From an uncultured Erysipelotrichaceae bacterium (GTDB taxonomy: Bacteria > Bacillota_I > Bacilli_A > Erysipelotrichales > Erysipelotrichaceae): a stretch of DNA of 7,780 nucleotides. The notes beneath the pieces are model-generated. The model ran no database searches, was not told the DNA's origin, and saw only the letters and a list, made by a program, of their open reading frames with translations. The first letter of the stretch is position 1. Each line of letters starts with the position of its first letter. The DNA is taken from the NCBI GenBank assembly GCA_944325295.1, contig CALUZL010000047.1, positions 1-7,780 of the forward strand, given 5' to 3'. The translations under genes and the position numbers were made by a program. This document shows positions 1-6,413 of this stretch, piece after piece.

Positions 1-19
1 TTGTCATTATATAACATTG

Positions 20-42
20 TCCGTAAGCTAATTTCGGTTTTT
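20..42 (+). terminator. possible weak terminator or leader hairpin before the sortase gene
   Basis: Bases 21-26 can pair with 32-37 (CCG/CGG plus two A-T pairs, with a T/T mismatch at 24/34) around a five-base loop, followed by five T at 38-42. This could end an unseen gene to the left. Alternatively, if the TATAAC at 10-15 is a -10 box, it lies in the leader of the sortase mRNA. The stem is short and imperfect, so support is weak. Confidence 0.25.
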
Positions 43-62
43 GGGGGTAATATCCTGAGACT

Positions 63-830
63 GTGAAAGAGGGTATTAAAAGAGCACTTGCAATCTTCAT
101 CTGGATAGGCGCTGTTTTGGTGCTAGCGATCATTGGTATCTATAGTTATAAGATAAGTGGTGATGATAAGAAGGAAGTATACTATCCGCTGAGCAACTAT
201 GTCGTTGCGGTAGATCTCACATCTAAAAAAGAGATCAGCAGTGAATATCTTGAAGCAAAGCTCTCAAAGCTCGCTGAAGATGGCTACAGTTACAAACGAA
301 GTCGCTATACACCGGCTTCGTTTACTATCGATGATGCAACTTTTATAAGGGATGCAACCGGTTCTTTAACCAGTGCCTACACAACCGGTTATCAGGGCAC
401 CATCAGCATACCCGATGCTTATGTAAACGCAGCTGCTCTTTATCGCTCTTCTGATCAAACACTTGTCGATAACGACATCATGGCGACGACGACCCTTGAC
501 TGGAGTGGCATTTTCGGCGTCGCAGGTTCAACACCGATCGTCTGTGGCCACAACAATATCGGTATCTTTGGCCATTTTGGTAACTTGCAAGTCGGCTCCA
601 AGATCTATATCGATACTTCCTATGGTCAATTCATCTATCAGGTCAGCGGTTTTGCGATCGGTGATGCGACTGATACCAATATCCTTTTCAACGGGACCGA
701 TATCGTGTCCTGGGGACTTGGCGGTGGCAACAGTATGATCTTGTACACCTGCTATCCCCTCAACGCCTATCCGGCTTATCAAAGATACATCGTCTTTGCC
801 GATCTTGTCGACGGGACGGAGCTCAGTTAA
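63..830 (+). CDS. sortase family transpeptidase (class A/D-like)
   Basis: A 255-residue membrane-anchored sortase. Such enzymes cleave a sorting motif in secreted proteins and transfer them to the cell wall or to pilin subunits. The N-terminus is basic (K2, K6, R7) and followed by one hydrophobic segment at about residues 8-28, giving the usual N-in, catalytic-domain-out topology. The catalytic triad is visible: His163 in VCGHN, Cys230 in LYTCYP and Arg241 in YQRYIVFA. The pattern GxLxVGSKIYI followed by FIYQV between His and Cys is typical of the sortase beta-barrel. The GTG start is the first possible start after an in-frame TAA at 48-50, and it keeps the basic residues in front of the helix. 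The only purine-rich stretch, GGGGG at 43-47, is 15 bases away, so the ribosome binding site is poor. No LPXTG-type substrate or pilin gene is visible next to it. The family is clear; the subclass and substrates are not. Confidence 0.88.
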   Translation: MKEGIKRALAIFIWIGAVLVLAIIGIYSYKISGDDKKEVYYPLSNYVVAVDLTSKKEISSEYLEAKLSKLAEDGYSYKRSRYTPASFTIDDATFIRDATGSLTSAYTTGYQGTISIPDAYVNAAALYRSSDQTLVDNDIMATTTLDWSGIFGVAGSTPIVCGHNNIGIFGHFGNLQVGSKIYIDTSYGQFIYQVSGFAIGDATDTNILFNGTDIVSWGLGGGNSMILYTCYPLNAYPAYQRYIVFADLVDGTELS

Positions 831-852
831 AGAAAAAAGCCTTTAAAGGCTC
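831..852 (-). terminator. intrinsic terminator of the HAD phosphatase gene
   Basis: Bases 838-851 form a perfect palindrome, AGCCTTTAAAGGCT, which folds as a five-pair stem with a TTAA loop. On the - strand it is followed by a T-rich tail (bases 837 down to 831). It sits 8 bases past the stop of the - strand gene. Read on the + strand the hairpin is not followed by a T run, so it probably does not stop the sortase transcript efficiently. Confidence 0.65.
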
Positions 853-859
853 TTAATGG

Positions 860-1648
860 TCAGTCGACCATTTTTAAATGCGCAAAAGCTTTATAGAACC
901 CGTCATCAGATACGCTGTCGGTCACATATAGGGCTTGCGCTTTTACTTCTTCTCTTCCCTGTCCCATCGCAATGCTTACGGCACAGACTTTAAACATCGA
1001 GACGTCGTTGGGACTATCACCGATACAGATCGTATCCTTCATATCGAAAAGACCCATCTTGCTGAGCTGCAAAATTGCTCCGCCTTTGGATTGTCCTTTA
1101 GGTGATATCTCCGCAAGCGCGATATCCTTATTTGTAGACAGACAAAATTCATAATCGTTGTGATTTTCTTCGATGAAGCGATGGAAACGTTCTTTGTCGT
1201 TATTCACTTCTCTGATCAATAGTTTAAATATCTTTTCTCCGTCGTAATCATCATCTTTAAGCCAGTATTGATAATTCGCCTCAAAGGGCAATCTTCTTTC
1301 TTTGCTGTTTTGTTGTCTTATGATCGAATAGCCGTGTTTTGCGCCTTCGTAGATGACCTCTAAGCCGGCATCTTTAGATCTCTTGGTTATGTCTTTGAGC
1401 TCTTTGTCAGCAAATGGGCGCTCATAGATCAATTTGTCATCTTTATAGATCTGTGTCCCTAAGGCCGAGATGTAGTTGTCGATCTTTATGCCAAGATCGA
1501 TCTTGGCGCTGAGATACACTCTTCCGGTGCAAAGCCAGATCACATTTTCCTCAGCTAATCGCCTGATCGCTTCCAGAGTCTTTGGCGGTATCAGATGACG
1601 GCTGTGGTCGATTATTGTTCCATCGATATCCATAAATATGTGTTTCAT
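860..1648 (-). CDS. HAD superfamily phosphatase, Cof-like (subfamily IIB)
   Basis: A 262-residue cytoplasmic hydrolase of the haloacid dehalogenase superfamily. Cof-like members usually dephosphorylate sugar phosphates or related small phosphomonoesters. All four HAD motifs are present: motif I DIDGT with nucleophile Asp7 and acid/base Asp9, motif II Thr41 in CTGR, motif III Lys188 in GQSKGG, and motif IV GDSPND with Asp211 and Asp215 for Mg2+ binding. The large insert between motifs II and III (about residues 60-180) matches the C2B cap of this subfamily. The length is normal for Cof-type proteins. The start at 1648 places motif I at the N-terminus, as expected. There is no clear Shine-Dalgarno sequence: only AAAAG abuts the ATG. 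A candidate -10 (TAAAAT, bases 1661-1656) with TTGTAA 16 bases upstream lies so close that the message could be leaderless. The gene is transcribed alone, divergently from lysS. The true substrate cannot be read from the sequence. Confidence 0.88.
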   Translation of the reverse strand: MKHIFMDIDGTIIDHSRHLIPPKTLEAIRRLAEENVIWLCTGRVYLSAKIDLGIKIDNYISALGTQIYKDDKLIYERPFADKELKDITKRSKDAGLEVIYEGAKHGYSIIRQQNSKERRLPFEANYQYWLKDDDYDGEKIFKLLIREVNNDKERFHRFIEENHNDYEFCLSTNKDIALAEISPKGQSKGGAILQLSKMGLFDMKDTICIGDSPNDVSMFKVCAVSIAMGQGREEVKAQALYVTDSVSDDGFYKAFAHLKMVD

Positions 1649-1720
1649 CTTTTGTATTTTAGCAAATTAAATGACTTTTACAAATTGAAACCTCTTATTT
1701 ACACGCTCTTTTGTGCAGTT

Positions 1721-1751
1721 TTGCGAAAATACGTCAAATCTTGAGTATAAT
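1721..1751 (+). promoter_or_regulatory. likely promoter of lysS
   Basis: A perfect -10 box TATAAT lies at 1746-1751, with TTGCGA at 1721-1726 as the best -35 candidate. The 19-base spacer is longer than optimal. Transcription would start near 1758-1760, giving a very short leader of about 15 bases. That leaves no room for a riboswitch or attenuator in front of lysS. Confidence 0.55.
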
Positions 1752-1773
1752 ATACGGGTAAGAGAGGTATATT

Positions 1774-3261
1774 ATGGAAGAAAAGTTGAATGATCAGCAG
1801 CTGGTAAGAAGACAAAAGATGCAAGATCTCAAGGACAAAGGTATCGATCCTTTTGGCCAGGCATATAAAGTAGAAGCTCACAGTTTAGAGCTTAAAAACA
1901 AATACGGTGAACTATCAAAAGAAGACTTGGAGAAAATGGATATCGTGACCAGTGTTGCCGGAAGGATAATGTCTAAAAGAAGGATGGGCAAACTGGGTTT
2001 CATGCACATTCAAGATAAGGAGGGACAGATCCAGATCGTCGTCAATAAAGGTGTGGTCGGCGAAGATACCTACGAGATCTTCAAAGCCTCAGATATCGGC
2101 GATATCGTCGGTATAAAAGGGCAGGTTATAAAAACTGACAGCGGTGAGTTATCGATCAAAGCCCAAGAGTATACCCATTTAACAAAGGCTCTGAGACCGC
2201 TGCCGGAAAAGTTCCACGGCCTTCAGGATGTCGAGGAACGCTATCGTCGCCGCTACGTCGATCTCATCATGAATGAAGATGCCCGAAGGATCGCCTTTTT
2301 AAGGCCGAAGATCATCAGAGCTATCCAAAGATATCTCGATGGTATGGGACTGGTTGAAGTGGAGACGCCGGTACTGCAGGCGACAAATGGCGGTGCTGCG
2401 GCTCGTCCGTTTATAACTCATCATAACACTCTTGACCGTGATTTTTACTTGCGGATCGCCACCGAATTGCCGCTGAAGAGGTTGATCGTCGGCGGCATGG
2501 AAGGGGTCTATGAGATCGGCAGACTCTTTAGAAATGAAGGGATGGACACCAAACACAACCCCGAATTCACAACTGTCGAAGCCTACATCGCTTATAGCGA
2601 TATGTATGGGATGATGGAACTTGCCGAAGGGCTGTTCACCTATGTCTTAAAAGAGACCATCGGCACAAATACCGTAAACATCGACGGTACCCAAATCAAG
2701 ATCGAAGCTCCTTTCAAAAGAGTCAACATGACCGATGCGGTAAATGCCAAGACTGGCAAAGACTTTAGGACGATTACCTTAAGCGATGCTGTCGCTGTCA
2801 CTGCAAGCTATGGGGTACAGCTTGAAAAACACGAAATGAGTACAGGCCACATCATAGCGAAACTCTTTGATGAGCTTTGCGAAGACGACATGATCGAGCC
2901 GACTTTTGTCTATGGTCATCCGATCGAGATCTCGCCGCTTGCCAAAAAGAACAGCGAAGATCCACGCTTTACCGAAAGATTTGAACTTTACATAAATGGC
3001 ACTGAATACGCCAATGCCTTTAGTGAACTTAATGATCCGATCGATCAAAAAGAGCGCTTTGAAGAACAGCTTAAGCTTAAAGCTTTAGGTGATGATGAAG
3101 CCAGTGAGATGGATACTGATTACGTCGAAGCCTTAGAATACGGCTTACCGCCAACAGGTGGTATCGGGATCGGCGTCGACCGTTTGGTGATGTTAGTGGC
3201 GGAAGTAGATTCCATTCGTGAAGTCTTACTTTTCCCACACATGAAAGATCGCAACAAATAA
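1774..3261 (+). CDS. lysS: lysyl-tRNA synthetase, class II
   Basis: A 495-residue cytoplasmic enzyme that charges tRNA-Lys with lysine at the expense of ATP. It has the full LysRS-II layout: an N-terminal OB-fold anticodon-binding domain at about residues 60-140 (GRIMSKRRMGKLGF onward), then the class II catalytic domain. Motif 1 is around 178-200 (IRAIQRYLDGMGLVEVETP). Motif 2 is around 246-269 (YEIGRLFRNEGMD, then HNPEFTTVE, with the ATP-contacting Arg). Motif 3 is around 460-473 (PTGGIGIGVDRLVML). NGGAAARPF at 205-213 is the typical lysine enzyme loop. The length is that of bacterial LysS (about 490-505). The ATG at 1774 has AGAGAGG at 1761-1767 with six bases of spacing. The gene appears monocistronic, since a separate promoter starts the next unit. 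No frameshift or missing catalytic residue is seen. Confidence 0.97.
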   Translation: MEEKLNDQQLVRRQKMQDLKDKGIDPFGQAYKVEAHSLELKNKYGELSKEDLEKMDIVTSVAGRIMSKRRMGKLGFMHIQDKEGQIQIVVNKGVVGEDTYEIFKASDIGDIVGIKGQVIKTDSGELSIKAQEYTHLTKALRPLPEKFHGLQDVEERYRRRYVDLIMNEDARRIAFLRPKIIRAIQRYLDGMGLVEVETPVLQATNGGAAARPFITHHNTLDRDFYLRIATELPLKRLIVGGMEGVYEIGRLFRNEGMDTKHNPEFTTVEAYIAYSDMYGMMELAEGLFTYVLKETIGTNTVNIDGTQIKIEAPFKRVNMTDAVNAKTGKDFRTITLSDAVAVTASYGVQLEKHEMSTGHIIAKLFDELCEDDMIEPTFVYGHPIEISPLAKKNSEDPRFTERFELYINGTEYANAFSELNDPIDQKERFEEQLKLKALGDDEASEMDTDYVEALEYGLPPTGGIGIGVDRLVMLVAEVDSIREVLLFPHMKDRNK

Positions 3262-3265
3262 TCTG

Positions 3266-3299
3266 TCAAAGCTTTGATTTGTTTCCTATTAACAAATCA
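3266..3299 (+). terminator. overlapping inverted repeats after lysS, possible weak terminator
   Basis: Two alternative hairpins overlap here. A 12-base perfect palindrome, TCAAAGCTTTGA, lies at 3266-3277 and is followed by TTTGTTT. A nine-pair AT-rich repeat pairs 3275-3283 with 3291-3299 around a seven-base loop. Either could slow transcription leaving lysS, but neither has a GC-rich stem followed by a clean T run. The second repeat ends against the -35 box of the next promoter, so it might instead be a protein site. Confidence 0.35.
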
Positions 3300-3328
3300 T
3301 TGACAACCCTTACAAATAAAGTTATCAT
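3300..3328 (+). promoter_or_regulatory. sigma-A-type promoter of the T-box/metNIQ unit
   Basis: A perfect -35 hexamer TTGACA at 3300-3305 is separated by exactly 17 bases from TATCAT at 3323-3328, one mismatch from TATAAT. The predicted start is around 3335, about 20 bases before Stem I of the T-box. This supports metNIQ being its own transcription unit, separate from lysS. Confidence 0.8.
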
Positions 3329-3334
3329 CAAGTT

Positions 3335-3580
3335 ACAAAATACGTTGAAAAGAAGAGTACTTCAGTAAAGACTTCAAAGAGAGTCTCGGTATGGTGAAAA
3401 GAGAAAAGCTGAGCTGAAGGAACATGGTCTTGGAGTGGTCGTCTCGATATTAGGGATGAACGGGTGCGCCTGTTATAGCGCTAGGGTATGATAGTACTCA
3501 AAGAGGTGCCTTTAAAGGCATGAATTAAGGTGGTAACGCGAAGTCAAAGTCGCCCTTAGGGGGCGGCTTTTATTTATTTA
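3335..3580 (+). ncRNA. T-box riboswitch, methionine-specific (tRNA-Met sensor)
   Basis: A leader RNA that binds a tRNA directly and permits read-through when that tRNA is uncharged. Stem I can be drawn as a lower helix 3359-3363/3432-3436, an upper helix 3372-3376/3415-3419 and a distal helix 3385-3390/3408-3413. The loop between the first two has the canonical loop-E pieces AGTA (3364-3367) and GAA (3420-3422). The specifier codon ATG follows at 3424-3426, in the usual GAAC-XXX-purine context. A Stem II/IIA/B-like helix pairs AACGGG (3459-3464) with CCTGTT (3469-3474). Stem III is the perfect palindrome at 3507-3520. The T-box sequence AAGGTGGTAACGCG is at 3527-3540. The antiterminator pairs 3526-3530 with 3554-3558 and 3538-3540 with 3551-3553, leaving the seven-base bulge TGGTAAC. 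Its TGGT can pair with an ACCA tRNA end, matching discriminator A73 of tRNA-Met. The codon, the bulge and the downstream methionine transporter all agree. Confidence 0.95.
3546..3579 (+). terminator. regulated intrinsic terminator of the T-box leader
   Basis: Bases 3549-3555 (GTCGCCC) pair with 3561-3567 (GGGCGGC), with one G-U pair and loop TTAGG. Flanking AAA/TTT pairs extend the stem, and it is followed by TTTTATTTATTT at 3568-3579. The 5' arm shares bases 3551-3558 with the antiterminator, so the two folds exclude each other. This hairpin should form when charged tRNA-Met is abundant and stop transcription before metN. Confidence 0.92.
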
Positions 3581-3594
3581 ACAAGGGGGTAGTG

Positions 3595-4605
3595 ATGATA
3601 GAGATCAGAAACGTCAGTAAGACTTTTCACACAAACGGAGAGATCAAAGCCGTAGACGATGTCAGCCTGACGGTTGCCGATGGCGAGATATTCGGGATCG
3701 TCGGCTATTCCGGGGCAGGAAAATCAACATTGATCAGGATGGTCAATCAGCTCGAAAGATGCGACAGCGGAGCGATCTTTGTGAATGGTACCGATATGAC
3801 CGAACTAAAAGGAGAAGAGTTACGAAAAAAACGGCGAAAGATCGGAATGATATTTCAACACTTTGACCTTTTGTGGTCGATGAGTGTCCTTGAAAATATC
3901 GCTTTTCCTTTAAAGTTGGCCGGTATGCCCAAAGAAGAGCGATTTAAAAAAGCATCCGATCTCGCCGAAAAGCTCGGTCTAAAAGACAAGATAAACGATT
4001 ATCCGCGCTCTCTTTCCGGCGGTCAAAAACAGCGTGTGGCGATCGCCAGAGCTCTGGTATCCGATCCGGATATCCTGCTTTGTGATGAAGCGACAAGCGC
4101 TCTTGACCCCAAGACTACCGACGATATCTTAAAACTTTTGGCAGATATCAATAAAGAATACGGTTTAACGATCCTTATGATCACCCATCAGATGGAAACG
4201 GTCCAAAAGATATGTCATCGCTTAGCTGTCATGGCGGATGGAAAAGTAATCGAGGTCGGCACGGTGTCCAAGATCTTTGCCGATCCGCAAAACGATCTCA
4301 CCAAAAAGCTCATCCAAACGGTCGATACCGGTCTTGATGTAGCGAAAATGGCCCAAGAGTTAAAAGAGCACTATCCGGAAGGCCATCTTTTACGTCTCTC
4401 TTTTACTCAGGAGACAAGCGGTAAACCGCTGCTATACGAGATCGCCAAAAAACTCGACATCAGTGTCAACATCGTCAGTGCCAACATCAAAAATACCCAA
4501 TTCGGTCCTTTGGGCGTTATGTATATCCATATTGAAAAAAGAGTTGAGATCGCTGCCATAATCAGTGAACTTACAAATCAGGGCGTCAAAGTGGAGGTGA
4601 TATAG
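3595..4605 (+). CDS. metN: methionine ABC transporter ATP-binding protein MetN
   Basis: The ATPase of the methionine importer; it works as a dimer on the cytoplasmic face under two MetI subunits. Positions here count from the preceding in-frame GTG at 3592; subtract one for the ATG. The nucleotide-binding domain has Walker A GYSGAGKST (38-46), Q-loop Gln89 in IFQHFDLL, ABC signature LSGGQ (141-145), Walker B ILLCDE (161-166) and switch His199 in ITHQM. Residues from about 265 to the end form the NIL domain, a regulatory fold that in E. coli MetN binds methionine and inhibits transport when the cell is replete. I prefer ATG 3595 over GTG 3592 because AAGGGGG at 3583-3589 is five bases from the ATG but only two from the GTG. 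The stop directly abuts the metI start. Length (336-337) is normal and all catalytic motifs are intact. Expression should depend on the T-box upstream. Confidence 0.96.
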   Translation: MIEIRNVSKTFHTNGEIKAVDDVSLTVADGEIFGIVGYSGAGKSTLIRMVNQLERCDSGAIFVNGTDMTELKGEELRKKRRKIGMIFQHFDLLWSMSVLENIAFPLKLAGMPKEERFKKASDLAEKLGLKDKINDYPRSLSGGQKQRVAIARALVSDPDILLCDEATSALDPKTTDDILKLLADINKEYGLTILMITHQMETVQKICHRLAVMADGKVIEVGTVSKIFADPQNDLTKKLIQTVDTGLDVAKMAQELKEHYPEGHLLRLSFTQETSGKPLLYEIAKKLDISVNIVSANIKNTQFGPLGVMYIHIEKRVEIAAIISELTNQGVKVEVI

Positions 4606-5262
4606 ATGTTTTCCCAATTCATAGATCCTTTTTTTGAAACGGTATATCTCACCATAGTACCTTTATTGTTTTCGGTGCTTTTTGGTTCGATCATCGGTAC
4701 TGTCATCTATGTCACCGGTTCAAGACTGATCTTACAAAGCGACAAAAAGATCTTCAGAGTCATAAACCGCGTCGCTGATGCCCTTGTGAACATCTGTCGT
4801 TCCATTCCTTATCTGATTCTGATCGTTTGGCTTTTGCCGGTCACAAACTTTTTGACCGGAAGCATCATCGGCACAAAAGCAGCTGTCCCAGCCTTAGTAG
4901 TCAGTGCCACTCCTTTCTTTGCCCGCATGGTCGTGATCGCATTTAGTGAAGTCGATAAAGGTGTTATCGAAGCTTCTTTGGCTCTTGGCGGTGACCTTAA
5001 AGATATCATCTTCAACGTCCTCATAAGAGAGAGCAAGCCGGCACTCATCTCAAGTGTCGCCGTAACTGCCATCAACCTTGTGTCCTACAGTGCGATGGCC
5101 GGAGCGATCGGTGCCGGTGGCCTTGGTTTTGAAGCATTTCAATACGGTTTTGCCAGGAGAAACGATGAACTGATGTTTATAGCGACGATCCTTATCGTCA
5201 TCATCGTCTTTGCGATCCAGATCGTCGGCGATACCTTAGCCCATAGAACTGATAAGCGATAG
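4606..5262 (+). CDS. metI: methionine ABC transporter permease MetI
   Basis: The membrane subunit of the methionine importer, 218 residues. It has about five hydrophobic helices near 12-35, 62-84, 92-113, 145-170 and 190-212, the normal MetI size and topology. The cytoplasmic EAA coupling loop is visible as EASLALGG (122-129) with the following amphipathic stretch; this docks into the MetN ATPase. The SAMAGAIGAGGLG segment at 162-174 is characteristic of MetI-type permeases. The ATG begins on the base after the metN stop and has a near-perfect GGAGGTGA at 4593-4600, five bases upstream, inside the end of metN. This implies coupled translation and fixed stoichiometry. No oddities are seen. Confidence 0.96.
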   Translation: MFSQFIDPFFETVYLTIVPLLFSVLFGSIIGTVIYVTGSRLILQSDKKIFRVINRVADALVNICRSIPYLILIVWLLPVTNFLTGSIIGTKAAVPALVVSATPFFARMVVIAFSEVDKGVIEASLALGGDLKDIIFNVLIRESKPALISSVAVTAINLVSYSAMAGAIGAGGLGFEAFQYGFARRNDELMFIATILIVIIVFAIQIVGDTLAHRTDKR

Positions 5263-5273
5263 GAGGAAAAAGT

Positions 5274-6086
5274 ATGAAAAGATTATTATTGGTTTTATTA
5301 TTTTGTATCTTGATTACCGGATGCGGTAAAGAAAGCGAAGAGAGTCAAGACGGTGAAGTCATTAATGTTGCTGCTACAGCTGAGCCGCACGCAACGATCT
5401 TAGAATTCGCCAAACCGATCCTTGAAGAAAAGGGTTATACCTTAAACATCGAGATCATGGATAACTATTACATCTTCAATCGTTCTTTAGATAATGGTGA
5501 TGTCGATGCCAACTACTTTCAACACCTGCCGTTTTTTGAAAACGAAGTTTCGGAATACGGCTATGACATCGTAAATGCCGGCGGCATCCACATCGAACCT
5601 TTCGGCATCTATTCCAATAAATACGCCTCTATAGATGATATCAAAGAAGGGTCGCGGGTCATCATCTCCAATTCTTTGGCCGATCATGGCCGCATACTTT
5701 CCATACTCGAAGATGCCGGTCTTATAAAACTGGCTGAAGGTGTCGATGTCTTAGATGCTACGGTCAATGATATAAGTGATAATCCTTTAGATCTTGTCTT
5801 TGAAGAGGTCAATCCTGAACTTGTCACGACGACTTACGATGCGGATGATGGCGACTTGTTTGCGATAAACGGCAATTATGCGATCGGTGCCGGTCTTGAT
5901 CCTATAAATGACTCTTTGATCCTTGAAAGCGGTGATGAAGACAATCCTTACGTAAACATCATAGCTTGCAAAAGTGGTGATGAAGATTCTGACAAGATCA
6001 AAGCTTTAGTCGAAGTCTTGCGAAGTGATGAGGTCAAGGATTTTATCATCGAACATTTTGGCGGTTCAGTAATACCGGTAGAATAG
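5274..6086 (+). CDS. metQ: methionine-binding lipoprotein MetQ (NlpA family)
   Basis: The extracellular solute-binding component, 270 residues, anchored by lipid to the outer face of the membrane and delivering methionine to MetI. The N-terminus is a short lipoprotein signal: basic KR at 2-3, a hydrophobic core, and lipobox ITGC with Cys17 as the lipidation site. A Ser/Glu-rich linker follows. Family hallmarks include DANYFQHLPFF (about 78-88), SNSLADHGRILSILEDAGLIKL (about 131-152) and FAINGNYAIGAGL (about 202-214). In many MetQ proteins the second motif reads NDxxNxxRAL, so NSLADHGRIL is a mild variant near the ligand pocket. Ligand choice between L-methionine, D-methionine and methionine-containing peptides cannot be read off. 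The ATG has AGGAGG at 5261-5266, overlapping the metI stop, with seven bases of spacing. It is the last gene of the operon, followed within 3 bases by a terminator. Confidence 0.95.
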   Translation: MKRLLLVLLFCILITGCGKESEESQDGEVINVAATAEPHATILEFAKPILEEKGYTLNIEIMDNYYIFNRSLDNGDVDANYFQHLPFFENEVSEYGYDIVNAGGIHIEPFGIYSNKYASIDDIKEGSRVIISNSLADHGRILSILEDAGLIKLAEGVDVLDATVNDISDNPLDLVFEEVNPELVTTTYDADDGDLFAINGNYAIGAGLDPINDSLILESGDEDNPYVNIIACKSGDEDSDKIKALVEVLRSDEVKDFIIEHFGGSVIPVE

Positions 6087-6088
6087 AT

Positions 6089-6133
6089 AAAAGCTGTTCA
6101 CAGAATATTTTGACTCTGTGATCAGCTTTTTTT
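6089..6133 (+). terminator. strong bidirectional terminator after metQ
   Basis: Bases 6089-6096 pair with 6123-6130 and 6098-6104 pair with 6115-6121: fifteen base pairs with a single T/T mismatch and a ten-base loop. Seven T at 6127-6133 follow on the + strand. The A run at 6089-6092 gives TTTT on the - strand. It therefore should end the metNIQ transcript and also the convergent - strand small gene, whose TAA lies within the hairpin's T tail. Confidence 0.9.
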
Positions 6134-6347
6134 ACAACCACATACCTAAAAAGTGATCCTTAGATGATTTATTTATAAGATTGTTTATTATGATCATTAC
6201 AAAACCGATGATCATAAGACCAAGGCCCATACCCATAAAGAATCCGTAAACAAACTCATCAAGTATCATTTCAAGGTCTTTGGTGACAATCATAGACAAT
6301 ATACCGATGCCGACTAAGATTATGCTGATAAGATCTATCTTTCTCAT
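6132..6347 (-). CDS. small two-helix membrane protein, function unknown
   Basis: A 71-residue protein I do not recognise. It has a basic start (R2, K3) and two hydrophobic segments at about 5-22 and 33-55, separated by a short acidic stretch (KDLEMILDE). It ends in a polar tail, INKSSKDHFLGMWL. The second segment is rich in Gly and Met (GFFMGMGLGLMIIGF). This pattern suggests a helical hairpin in the membrane with both ends on the same side. The gene lies between two hairpin terminators and is not cotranscribed with metNIQ; its stop lies in the shared bidirectional terminator. The only Shine-Dalgarno-like string, AAAGG, is a single base from the ATG, which is too close for normal use. Either initiation is atypical or the true start is internal (Met19 is the next). 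The consistent hydrophobicity pattern and the closely placed terminator favour a real gene, but homologs would be needed to confirm. Confidence 0.6.
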   Translation of the reverse strand: MRKIDLISIILVGIGILSMIVTKDLEMILDEFVYGFFMGMGLGLMIIGFVMIIINNLINKSSKDHFLGMWL

Positions 6348-6413
6348 ACCTTTATATTAGGTTCGCTGTATTAAGAAATCTTTTGTCGCTGATTAAAAAA
6401 GTATTAAATAGTG

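Noticed and set aside
528..782. Open frames antisense or out of frame within the sortase gene
   Set aside because: They lie fully inside a gene with an intact catalytic triad, lack ribosome binding sites and show no protein-like composition.
1699..1881. Minus-strand 60-codon frame across the lysS start
   Set aside because: It overlaps the lysS promoter and N-terminus, has no ribosome binding site and no recognisable sequence.
2299..3048. Minus-strand frames inside lysS
   Set aside because: They are shadows of a fully conserved synthetase; the visible peptides have no domain pattern.
3262..3594. SAM (S-box) riboswitch upstream of metN
   Set aside because: The leader has T-box hallmarks (loop-E plus specifier, GGTGGTAACGCG, competing terminator) and I do not see the S-box core.
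3592..3597. GTG at 3592 as the start of metN
   Set aside because: It would leave only two bases after AAGGGGG; the ATG at 3595 gives five bases. The difference is one residue and cannot be excluded.
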